Source: CAWHOW01 sp050013795
GTDB lineage: Bacteria > Bacteroidota > Bacteroidia > Bacteroidales > CG2-30-32-10
Assembly (NCBI GenBank): GCA_050013795.1
Contig: JBEKEO010000176.1
Span: 1 to 6,610, forward strand
Direction: 5' to 3'
Length of the DNA stretch: 6,610 nucleotides
The notes below the pieces were generated by a model. That model searched no databases, was not told the origin of the DNA, and saw nothing but the letters and a program-made list of their open reading frames with translations. The number at the start of each line of letters is the position of its first letter. The first letter of the stretch is position 1. A program made the translations under genes and the position numbers. Below are positions 1 through 6,355 of the stretch, one piece after another.

Positions 1-56
1 ACAAATAATTTGTAACCTGATATTCCACCCCTGGTTTTACCGCTCCATGTAGGCAC
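1..56 (-). CDS. Probable lipid A-type (LpxL/HtrB-like) acyltransferase, N-terminus only
   Basis: Only the first 18 codons are present; the gene runs off the left edge. Read on the minus strand from a GTG at 56-54, the peptide is (M)PTWSGKTRGGISGYKLF. The W-x-G-K-T-x-G-G...GYK-[IL]-F pattern resembles, from memory, the start of Bacteroidota lysophospholipid/lipid A-family acyltransferases, which sit beside ACP genes in aryl polyene and flexirubin clusters. An in-frame TAA at 74-72 rules out a longer upstream start, and there is no ATG in this frame. The ATG at 48-46 is in another frame and stops after three codons. The start lies 8 bases after the preceding ACP stop, as expected in an operon. 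The inferred role is transfer of the ACP-bound polyene acyl chain to a membrane acceptor. With so few residues, no catalytic HX4D/E motif can be checked, so the family call rests on the N-terminal signature and context. Confidence 0.55.
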   Translation of the reverse strand, partial: MPTWSGKTRGGISGYKLF

Positions 57-64
57 CCGATTGG

Positions 65-316
65 TTATTTGTTATTTTTGAGATAATTGAAAATATAATC
101 GTATAAATCATTAAGGTTTCTGACATTAACCATGTCTTCTCCTTTAACCTTAAAACCAAATTCTTTCTCAATGATAACAGCTACATCAACAAAATCAAGA
201 CTTTCAAGACCAAGGTCATCTTTTAGCAAAGCTTCAGGTTTTAGTTTTGATTCGTCAATTTCGAATTCTTCAACCAAAAAGTTGTTGATAATTTTAATTA
301 TTTCTTCTTTTTGCAT
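65..316 (-). CDS. Acyl carrier protein (second ACP of the cluster)
   Basis: An 83-residue acidic, helical protein of normal ACP length. The phosphopantetheine attachment motif is LGLESLD at residues 35-41, with Ser39 as the modified residue, followed by the helix II sequence typical of ACPs (VDVAVIIEKEFG). It would carry the growing acyl or aryl chain as a thioester in the cytoplasm after activation by a phosphopantetheinyl transferase, which is not in this window. The ATG at 316-314 follows the upstream ketosynthase stop by 35 bases, and the probable acyltransferase starts 8 bases after its stop. That position suggests it may hand chains to the acyltransferase. It differs clearly from the ACP at the right end (LESLDFVD here, LDSIDSLE there), so the two probably have different partners. 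There is no Shine-Dalgarno box. The ACP call is firm; its exact cargo is inference. Confidence 0.95.
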   Translation of the reverse strand: MQKEEIIKIINNFLVEEFEIDESKLKPEALLKDDLGLESLDFVDVAVIIEKEFGFKVKGEDMVNVRNLNDLYDYIFNYLKNNK

Positions 317-337
317 TAAGTGATTTATTTAAAGCCG

Positions 338-345
338 CGAAAGTA
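338..345 (-). promoter_or_regulatory. Weak -7-like box (TACTTTCG) before the second ACP
   Basis: On the minus strand, TACTTTCG matches the Bacteroidota -7 consensus TAnnTTTG at all but one defined position, and it lies 21 bases upstream of the ACP ATG in the 35-base gap after the ketosynthase. No TTG element was found about 19-21 bases further upstream, where the -33 box should be. It could be a weak internal promoter boosting the ACP and acyltransferase, or a chance match. Confidence 0.22.
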
Positions 346-351
346 CAAAAA

Positions 352-1575
352 TTATTTAAACTTTCCGATTATTAATGAAGAATTTGTTCCCCCAAAACCA
401 AAAGAATTGGAAAGGAATACATTCACTTCTTTATCTATTTTTTTGTTGGTGATATTTAGTTTGGCCGTATGTTCATCGGGTTCTTCAAAATTAATATTTG
501 GAGCTATAAAGGAATGTTGCATCATCAACATTGAATATACAACCTCGCTTGATCCCGCCATCCACATTTCATGCCCTGTCATCGATTTTGTGGAACTGAC
601 AAAGGGTTTTATGTCTCCAAAAACAGCGTCAATTGCTTTTGCTTCATTCGTATCGCCCAAAGGAGTAGAGGTTGCATGTGCGTTTATATAATCTATCTTT
701 TCGGGTTTAATATCAGCAAGTTCAAGCGCCATCTGTATGGCACGTTTAGGACCATCAACATCTGGCACTGAAATATGTACGCCATCAGAAGAAAATCCAT
801 ATCCAAAAACTTCGGCTAAAATAGGAGCGCCTCTTTTAACAGCCGATTCATAACTTTCAATAATAACAGTAGCCGCTCCTCCGCTTGGAACAAGTCCGTC
901 CCTATTCTTATCAAATGGACGTGAAGCTTTTGTCGGTTCAGATTCTCGTTTTGAAAATGCGCCTAGCGTATCAAAACTGCCTACACAAAACAAATTTATT
1001 TCCTGTGCTCCTCCGCAAACTATACAATCCTGGTAACCATGTTTAATTAATAAAAAACCCATTCCAATGGAATGAGAACCACTTGCACAAGCGCCACTCA
1101 AAGTAAAATTTATTCCTTTCAAACGGAATATTACGGATAAATTCATTGTTACCGTTGAGTTCATCGATTGGAATACAGAACCGGAACCTATCATCGCGGT
1201 ATCTCTTTTTTCCCTGATAATATCAACAGCCCTGATAACAGCAGGTGTAGAGCTATCGTTACCGAAAATTATTCCCACAGTATTTTTGTCAATATAATCC
1301 TGACTGATATTTGCAATCTTCAAAGCTTCTCTGGTTGACATATAAGCATATTCAGCCTGCTCAGGCATGCTAACCCTTGAACGCCTGTCCAACAAGCTTT
1401 TTAACTGAGGTTGTTCAATTTTTCCTGTCAACCCTGATTGATATCCATAAAATTTTCTTTCCTGGTTCAATTCTATTCCCGACTTCCCGTTATATAAAGA
1501 ATCTTTTACCTCATCAAGATTTTTTCCAATTGTTGAATAAATTCCAATTCCGGTGATTACAACTCTTCTGTTCAT
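352..1575 (-). CDS. Beta-ketoacyl-ACP synthase, FabB/FabF-type (active)
   Basis: A 407-residue thiolase-fold condensing enzyme of full family length. The N-terminal start VVITGIG is typical of KAS I/II enzymes. The catalytic triad is complete: nucleophile Cys163 in GACASGS, His300 in NAHATSTPLGD, and His335 in STKSMTGHE with the conserved Lys330. The glycine-rich C-terminal motif SNSFGFGGTNS is also intact. The NAHATST form is nearer to FabB (KAS I) than to the NAHGTGT form of the other ketosynthase in this window. It performs decarboxylative Claisen condensation of malonyl-ACP with an acyl-ACP in the cytoplasm. No chain length factor is adjacent, so it probably acts as a homodimer, comparable to ApeR in the proteobacterial aryl polyene system; this assignment is inference. 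Its ATG lies 16 bases after the reductase stop and an ACP follows, so all are likely co-transcribed. Confidence 0.93.
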   Translation of the reverse strand: MNRRVVITGIGIYSTIGKNLDEVKDSLYNGKSGIELNQERKFYGYQSGLTGKIEQPQLKSLLDRRSRVSMPEQAEYAYMSTREALKIANISQDYIDKNTVGIIFGNDSSTPAVIRAVDIIREKRDTAMIGSGSVFQSMNSTVTMNLSVIFRLKGINFTLSGACASGSHSIGMGFLLIKHGYQDCIVCGGAQEINLFCVGSFDTLGAFSKRESEPTKASRPFDKNRDGLVPSGGAATVIIESYESAVKRGAPILAEVFGYGFSSDGVHISVPDVDGPKRAIQMALELADIKPEKIDYINAHATSTPLGDTNEAKAIDAVFGDIKPFVSSTKSMTGHEMWMAGSSEVVYSMLMMQHSFIAPNINFEEPDEHTAKLNITNKKIDKEVNVFLSNSFGFGGTNSSLIIGKFK

Positions 1576-1591
1576 ATGATAGGAAATTTTA

Positions 1592-2320
1592 TTAAGAATA
1601 AATGCCTCCGTTAACAGAAATTACCTGTCCCGTAATATAAGATGCTTTTTCAGAAGCGAGGAAACAAACAGCATCTGCAACTTCTTCGGGCAAGCCAAAC
1701 CTGTTTAGCGGGATCATTTTTTTTAATTCATCTTCATTTAGATCGCTTGTCATATCTGTTTTAATAAAACCAGGAGCAACGGCATTTACTGTAACTTTTT
1801 TCTTGCCTATTTCCTGTGCTAGTGCTTTTGTTGCCGCGATAACGCCTCCTTTTGCCGCTGAATAATTGACCTGTCCAGGCAATCCTTTTAGTCCAGATAA
1901 TGATACAATGTTAATAATTCGTCCATGCTTATTGACAAGCATATCTTTCAATAAGAATTTTGTAACATATAGGAAACTATTAAGATTCGTATTAATAACA
2001 TCGAACCAATGCTCGTTTTCCATCCACATCAGCAAAGTATCCTTGCGGATACCTGCATTATTCACAAGTATTTCGATATAACTATTCTTATTATTTTCCT
2101 GCCATATAGTCAGCGCATTTTCAACATCTGCCTGCACGGAAACATCAAAAGGCAGCAACTCTCCGTTAAATCCGTTTTCTTTAATAATTTCCAGTGTATT
2201 CTTTGCTTGCTCTATATTTGATTTATAATTGATCAACACATAGTAGCCCATTTCAGCCAATTTTATACAGACAGCTTTACCTATACCCCTGGACCCCCCG
2301 GTTACTAATGCATATCTCAT
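1592..2320 (-). CDS. fabG: 3-oxoacyl-ACP reductase, FabG-type SDR
   Basis: A 242-residue classical short-chain dehydrogenase of normal FabG length. The nucleotide-binding motif TGGSRGIG is at residues 7-14 and NNAG at 87-90. The active-site tetrad is complete: Asn112, Ser140, Tyr153 and Lys157 (YSAAK). The PGFIKTDM stretch and the C-terminal VNGGIYS match FabG enzymes. It would use NADPH to reduce the beta-keto group on ACP-bound intermediates to the beta-hydroxy group, before dehydration to the next polyene double bond. It lies 12 bases after the ammonia-lyase stop and 16 bases before a ketosynthase, so it is probably the dedicated pathway reductase (like ApeQ of aryl polyene clusters) rather than the housekeeping FabG. 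No dehydratase is in the window to act on its product. The reaction is well supported; pathway dedication is inferred from context. Confidence 0.93.
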   Translation of the reverse strand: MRYALVTGGSRGIGKAVCIKLAEMGYYVLINYKSNIEQAKNTLEIIKENGFNGELLPFDVSVQADVENALTIWQENNKNSYIEILVNNAGIRKDTLLMWMENEHWFDVINTNLNSFLYVTKFLLKDMLVNKHGRIINIVSLSGLKGLPGQVNYSAAKGGVIAATKALAQEIGKKKVTVNAVAPGFIKTDMTSDLNEDELKKMIPLNRFGLPEEVADAVCFLASEKASYITGQVISVNGGIYS

Positions 2321-2332
2321 ATTTCGTTTTTA

Positions 2333-3877
2333 TTAAACAGATTTGAAATTTAACGGATGTGACTGAATGAAGTCCTTGATATTAGTAACCTCTTTATTTT
2401 TCGTTGTATCTTCTTCAAAACGGGGAACGATCTTTCTTAATTCAAAATAAATATTTTTCGTGAACGAAGAAAGAGAAACAGTACATTCAAGATAATCAAC
2501 AGCCTGTATCAGCGACAGCAATTCAATAGCCAGAACCTGGTACGAATTTTCAATTACTTTTTTTGCAAACAATGCCGAATTAGTTCCCATGCTCACTATG
2601 TCCTGGTTGTCATTGTTATTTGGAATACTATGAATATACATCGGGAAAGACAATGTTTGGTTCTCGGCAGTGGTTGAAGTAGCTGTAAACTGAACACCCT
2701 GCATACCGAAATTGACGCCTATTTTACCAAGATTAAGGAACGGCGGAAGTTTTTCATTCAACTTGTTGTTCATCAAATAATTGATATGCCGTTCAACAAG
2801 CATGGATAATTTTGTTGTCGCAATTTTTATTTTATCCATTTCGAATGAAACATAATCTCCGTGAAAATTACCTCCATGAAAAATATTTTTCGAATTAATA
2901 TCAATAACAGGGTTATCGCTTGAAGAGTTCACTTCGCTTAAAATAACTCTTTCGGCATTTTTAAAAGTTTCATAAATAGGACCCAGAATTTGAGGTACAC
3001 AGCGTATAGAGTAATATTCCTGGACTTTGTCCTTGAAATAACTTTCGTCAGTATTTTTATTGAAGAAATGATCTTCTCTTTTTCGAATCAACTTGCTGTC
3101 GTTTAGCAACAATCGAATTGTTTCTGCAATTTTCTGTTGACCAATATGCTGTTTGATATTATTTAATTCCATCGAAAAATAATCATCAAACGATTCGATG
3201 ATCTCATTGATTAATGATGATGCTACAACTGTCCAATCAAGAAGGTTTTTTGCATGGATTAAATTTATAATTCCAATGCCGGTCATCATATAAGTGCCGT
3301 TAATTAAAGAAAGCCCTTCCCTTATATGAATTGTAATTGGTTTTAAATTATTCTCATCCAATACCTTTTTCGTGGATACTATTTTCTCATTATACGAAAC
3401 TTCCCCTTCGCCGATTAGCGTGAGTGCAATGTGCGCTAACTGAACAAGGTCGCCGCTGGCGCCCACGCTGCCGTGTTCAGGAACAATAGGTATTATATTA
3501 CGGTTAATGAACTCTTTTAATAATTCAACAACTTCAATGTGAATGCCGGAATGTCCTTTCAGGTATGCATTAAGGCTGGTAACCATTGCCGCTTTTACAT
3601 AAATATCAGGAATTCTTTCTCCGAGCCCTGAACAATGACTTCTTATAGCGTTATATTGAAACTTAATACGGTCGTCTTCCGAAATAGTGAATTGAGCCAT
3701 TGGCCCGAGACCGGTATTAATGCCATAAATAACTTTATCATTACAAAATTCACTAAGAAAATTATGACTGCTTTCTACTCTTTTAAGCACATCAACTGGT
3801 ATATCAATTTTTTCGTTATCAAAAAGGATATTGTAATAATCGTTTGCGATCAGTTCCCGATTTCCTATACTAATCAT
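2333..3877 (-). CDS. Tyrosine ammonia-lyase (HAL/PAL/TAL family, flexirubin type)
   Basis: A 514-residue aromatic amino acid lyase of full length for bacterial members. The electrophilic MIO cofactor forms from Ala140-Ser141-Gly142 in GSVGASGDLVQLAH. Other conserved elements are catalytic Tyr51 in YGINTGLGPMAQ, Asn193 in LINGT, YYSIRCVPQ at 288-296, GGNFHGDY at 335-342 and NNNDNQDIVSMGTNS at 420-434. The selectivity pair is Ser80-His81 (IRSHCSG). This looks histidase-like, but the same pair occurs in Flavobacterium johnsoniae TAL as I recall it, an enzyme shown to be tyrosine-specific and encoded in a flexirubin cluster; long stretches here also match that protein. The inferred reaction is L-tyrosine to trans-4-coumarate plus ammonia, giving the aryl starter. 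No hutU, hutI or other histidine-degradation gene is nearby, which argues against histidase. The ATG at 3877 follows a 224-base spacer, so this gene may have its own promoter. Confidence 0.92.
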   Translation of the reverse strand: MISIGNRELIANDYYNILFDNEKIDIPVDVLKRVESSHNFLSEFCNDKVIYGINTGLGPMAQFTISEDDRIKFQYNAIRSHCSGLGERIPDIYVKAAMVTSLNAYLKGHSGIHIEVVELLKEFINRNIIPIVPEHGSVGASGDLVQLAHIALTLIGEGEVSYNEKIVSTKKVLDENNLKPITIHIREGLSLINGTYMMTGIGIINLIHAKNLLDWTVVASSLINEIIESFDDYFSMELNNIKQHIGQQKIAETIRLLLNDSKLIRKREDHFFNKNTDESYFKDKVQEYYSIRCVPQILGPIYETFKNAERVILSEVNSSSDNPVIDINSKNIFHGGNFHGDYVSFEMDKIKIATTKLSMLVERHINYLMNNKLNEKLPPFLNLGKIGVNFGMQGVQFTATSTTAENQTLSFPMYIHSIPNNNDNQDIVSMGTNSALFAKKVIENSYQVLAIELLSLIQAVDYLECTVSLSSFTKNIYFELRKIVPRFEEDTTKNKEVTNIKDFIQSHPLNFKSV

Positions 3878-3971
3878 GTATGAATGAATTAAGCAATATT
3901 TATTTAAAATTCTATAAAATTGAATTTGTGCAATATTATAAAAATTCCCTGTATTTTTTTTAAATAAAATA

Positions 3972-4059
3972 GATATTCAAATCCTTTTTGCTTGATATTC
4001 AGCAAATAAAAGTTTTTGATCTTTTTGCAATTGAGGTTTTGCCAAAATCCAATATTCAG
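3972..4059 (-). repeat. Three short TGAATAT direct repeats in the spacer
   Basis: On the minus strand TGAATAT occurs at 4058-4052, 4001-3995 and 3979-3973. The last two extend to TGAATATC and lie 22 bases apart, about two helical turns; the first two share CTGAATAT. The middle copy sits in the loop of the weak inverted repeat. Another octamer, GCAAAAAG, occurs twice on this strand (4028-4021 and 3991-3984). They flank or overlap the candidate promoter, so they could be regulator half-sites, but repeats this short arise easily in AT-rich DNA. Confidence 0.3.
4003..4030 (-). promoter_or_regulatory. Candidate Bacteroidota promoter for the ammonia-lyase unit
   Basis: On the minus strand a TTG at 4030-4028 is followed after 17 bases by TTTATTTG at 4010-4003. 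The latter differs from the -7 consensus TAnnTTTG only in its second base. The spacing is slightly short of the usual 19 or so bases between the -33 and -7 elements. Transcription from here would give a leader of roughly 115-120 bases before the ammonia-lyase ATG. The spacer is so AT-rich that chance matches are likely, so this is only a candidate. Confidence 0.25.
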
Positions 4060-4101
4060 GAGCTTTTTATAGTTCTTTCGATTGTGATTTCAAGCAGTAT
4101 A

Positions 4102-5157
4102 TTATAATTTAATCTTAGTATCACTCAAAAGAATTAATGAGTGTTGCAAGCCTTTGTAGTGATTGTAAATTAATATATTTTTTATTTCCTTTGATGGTGC
4201 TTTTAAAATCACATTATCGGGTTGTGTATAACCCCGAATTATATAAGTTGACAAAAATACTGCGAATGCAGAGGCTGTAGGATATTCTCCGACTAAATTT
4301 TTAAAAGTAAAAATTCCCTGATCTTTAAATAATTCATTATAAACATTATTATACCAATAATCGGTTCTTGTATCACCATTCAGACCAAATACCAGTGCCT
4401 GTATATCAGATTGCTTTAGGTTATTTCTATTAAGAAATGTTTTGATGTTTTTAATAATTTCCGATTCGGTAGGATTACAAAATTGAGCAAGGTCTTTAAT
4501 TTGACATAAAGCATTAGCAGGAGATGAATCTATAATAAACATTGAAGACCCTTCACCACACACAGTTCCTTTTGTATTTGAACTTAAAAGGGATTCGGTA
4601 CTAACAGTCTCTTCTTTAAAATACCCAGCCAAGTATTCAATATTAAAATTCCAATCAGAGATTTCGTCAACATTCCCGGTTAATATAGAAGAGATTTCAT
4701 TTTCTTCGAGATGAAGTTTAGTGTCGAGTAAAGCGTTTTCGAAAGCAAGTCCGTTATGAACATGAGTGGCGTTATATCCCGAATTATCATTCATAATTGA
4801 AAGAAGTCCTGCAACAGAGTTAGGTGTGCTTTGAATAAAGTTAGTGGGAGTAAGAGAGCCTTCCTGAAATAATTCTATTTGATTTATAAATTTCATGCTA
4901 TCTTCCAACCCACCGGTTGCAGTTCCAATAATAATTCCTTCGACTTTATGTGATTTTTTTAATAATTGTTGTCCGGTACCAATACCCATTCTGGTAGCTT
5001 TTCCCATTCGCCTGAGAAGATTTGAAGGGATTAAATTTGAGTAATCAGGCTCTATTGCAATGAATTTATTTCCTGTATTATTTTTTATTTTATTTTCAAA
5101 AATGCCTAAATCATAAGAATATTGTGGCGAAATGCAAGATAGGTCTTTGATAAACAT
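4102..5157 (-). CDS. Beta-ketoacyl synthase chain length factor (inactive KS-fold partner)
   Basis: A 351-residue protein of the ketoacyl-synthase-like family often annotated as chain length factor (Ketoacyl-synt_2 type). It is shorter than an active ketosynthase and keeps the fold landmarks TPTNFIQSTPNSVAG (residues 103-117) and GTVCGEGSSMFII (197-209). The catalytic residues are gone: where active enzymes have the TACSSG nucleophile region it reads THVHNGLAFENALLD (131-145); the NAHGTGT histidine region reads LNGDTRTD (259-266); and the KSxxGH region reads FKNLVGEYPTASAF (285-298), where a lysine remains but Glu291 replaces the histidine. It should form a heterodimer with the active ketosynthase encoded 4 bases upstream and help set polyene length, as ApeC does with ApeO in aryl polyene biosynthesis. 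The family call is firm from the paired position and motif pattern; the heterodimer and length-setting role are inferred from the family. Confidence 0.88.
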   Translation of the reverse strand: MFIKDLSCISPQYSYDLGIFENKIKNNTGNKFIAIEPDYSNLIPSNLLRRMGKATRMGIGTGQQLLKKSHKVEGIIIGTATGGLEDSMKFINQIELFQEGSLTPTNFIQSTPNSVAGLLSIMNDNSGYNATHVHNGLAFENALLDTKLHLEENEISSILTGNVDEISDWNFNIEYLAGYFKEETVSTESLLSSNTKGTVCGEGSSMFIIDSSPANALCQIKDLAQFCNPTESEIIKNIKTFLNRNNLKQSDIQALVFGLNGDTRTDYWYNNVYNELFKDQGIFTFKNLVGEYPTASAFAVFLSTYIIRGYTQPDNVILKAPSKEIKNILIYNHYKGLQHSLILLSDTKIKL

Positions 5158-5161
5158 GATA

Positions 5162-6355
5162 TTATATTTTTGAAAAAATTAAAGACGTACAATTTCCTCC
5201 AAATCCAAAGGAATTTGATAATACATGATTAATGTTGATATTTTTTTGGTAATATTTAATCGGAGCAGTGTTAAAGGGTGCAATAGGTGTGTTCCAGTTT
5301 AAGCTTGGATATAACTCCTTGTTGCATATACTTAAAATACTAAAAACAGCTTCTATTGCACCGGCAGCACCAAGAGTATGACCAGTATATGATTTTGTAG
5401 AATTATAAGGAGGTATGATCTTAAATATTTTTGAGAATCCTCTTAATTCAACAAGATCATTGTTTTCAGTACCTGTGCCGTGAGCATTAATATAGTCGAT
5501 CTTACTTGATTCAAGTTTTGCTGATACGAGAGCTTTAGTAATTGCGTTTGTGATGCCTATAGCATCATCGGATAATGTTGATGGATGGAATGCATCGTTC
5601 GAATTACCATATCCCGAAACTTGAGCATATTTTTTTTTGCTTGAACATATTTCTTCAGATTCTAATACCAAGTATGCCGCTCCTTCTCCAAGACTAAGTC
5701 CTTTGCGATATTCATCGAAAGGCTGACAATACGAATCGGATAATATTTTTAAAGCGTTGAATCCATTAACTGTATATTTCGAAAGGCTGTCTGTTCCACC
5801 TACGATTGCCCTTTTAACAATCCCTGACTTAATAAGTCTTGATCCATACATAATTGCATTAGCTGATGAAGAACATGCCGTATTAAATGTATTTGTAATA
5901 CCCTTAATATTATATTTCTTTATCAATTGCAAAGTATGTGCGCTGAAATGATAGTATGGCAAAAAATCGGAAGATTCGGATTGCATATTAGCATCTTTAT
6001 ATAACTGATCATGTGCACACATTCCTCCAACTGTACTTGCAGAGATAAAAGCAGTATCGAAAGAAGAGATTTCTTCTTCTGATAAATTAGCATCTTTTGC
6101 CGCTTCATCAAAAGCTTTAAAAGCAAATAAAGTTGTGCGCGTTAAGCCTTTTTCGTGCGATAATCCTAATTGATCCTGAAGATTTTTGTTTGAATCATTT
6201 ACTTCTCCGAAGGAAAAAACAGAAGCATATTTTGATTCAAAAAATATTGATTTTCTAATACCTGAATTACCGTGTTGCAGATTGGTTAAATTTTCATTTA
6301 CATTTTTACCTAAAGATGAAATTATTCCCATTCCGGTAATAAAAACATTCTTCAT
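5162..6355 (-). CDS. Beta-ketoacyl-ACP synthase, KAS II/type II PKS alpha subunit (active)
   Basis: A 397-residue condensing enzyme with all catalytic residues: Cys161 in NTACSSSANA, His292 in NAHGTGTENND, Lys321 and His326 in STKSYTGHTLGAAGA, and the C-terminal SNSFGFGGNCTS. It begins with the family-typical VFITGMGIIS. It elongates ACP-bound chains with malonyl units. It is directly followed, 4 bases on, by a catalytically dead ketosynthase homologue, the standard arrangement for a KS/chain length factor heterodimer such as ApeO-ApeC. The ATG at 6355-6353 shares one base with the TAA of the upstream ACP (TAATG), implying translational coupling and a matched ACP/KS pair. The second ketosynthase in the window is more FabB-like, so this one is the best candidate for the iterative polyene-building condensing enzyme. 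Its exact substrate is inference. Confidence 0.94.
   Translation of the reverse strand: MKNVFITGMGIISSLGKNVNENLTNLQHGNSGIRKSIFFESKYASVFSFGEVNDSNKNLQDQLGLSHEKGLTRTTLFAFKAFDEAAKDANLSEEEISSFDTAFISASTVGGMCAHDQLYKDANMQSESSDFLPYYHFSAHTLQLIKKYNIKGITNTFNTACSSSANAIMYGSRLIKSGIVKRAIVGGTDSLSKYTVNGFNALKILSDSYCQPFDEYRKGLSLGEGAAYLVLESEEICSSKKKYAQVSGYGNSNDAFHPSTLSDDAIGITNAITKALVSAKLESSKIDYINAHGTGTENNDLVELRGFSKIFKIIPPYNSTKSYTGHTLGAAGAIEAVFSILSICNKELYPSLNWNTPIAPFNTAPIKYYQKNININHVLSNSFGFGGNCTSLIFSKI

Larger units (their letters stand above)
3878..4101. other. AT-rich spacer, the only sizeable gap in the block
   Basis: This 224-base stretch lies between the chain length factor stop and the ammonia-lyase start, whereas the other complete gene pairs here overlap or are separated by 4 to 35 bases. 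It is very AT-rich, contains several short repeats and a weak inverted repeat (arms 3987-3992 and 4001-4006, six pairs, eight-base loop), and has no strong hairpin followed by a T-run that would mark a terminator on the minus strand. No open frame with a normal start is present. It probably holds regulatory sequence that splits the block into two transcription units, but it could also be the scar of a lost gene. Confidence 0.6.

Noticed and set aside
1..13. Perfect 6-base inverted repeat around one base (ACAAAT-A-ATTTGT), a possible operator.
   Set aside because: It falls inside the coding start of the acyltransferase-like frame (codons for Tyr-Lys-Leu-Phe) and is simple AT-rich sequence.
132..691. 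Plus-strand open frames of 63 and 123 codons (132-323 and 320-691).
   Set aside because: They lie antisense over the ACP and ketosynthase genes, show no domain, and their composition is what reverse-strand reading of those genes gives.
2333..3877. Histidine ammonia-lyase (HutH) of a histidine degradation operon.
   Set aside because: No hutU, hutI, hutG or ftcD genes are adjacent, the neighbours are polyene biosynthesis enzymes, and the sequence resembles flexirubin-cluster TAL despite the Ser-His pair.
3987..4006. Inverted repeat TTTGCT/AGCAAA with an eight-base loop, considered as a terminator after the chain length factor.
   Set aside because: The stem has only six pairs, is AT-rich and is not followed by a T-run on the minus strand, so it is too weak to call a terminator.
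3977..4066. A 29-codon open stretch on the minus strand in the spacer reading KAPEYWILAKPQLQKDQK and onward to a TGA, with protein-like composition.
   Set aside because: It has no ATG or GTG, follows an in-frame TAA directly, matches no family I recognise, and an open run of this length is expected by chance across several frames. It could be a gene remnant but this is not supportable.
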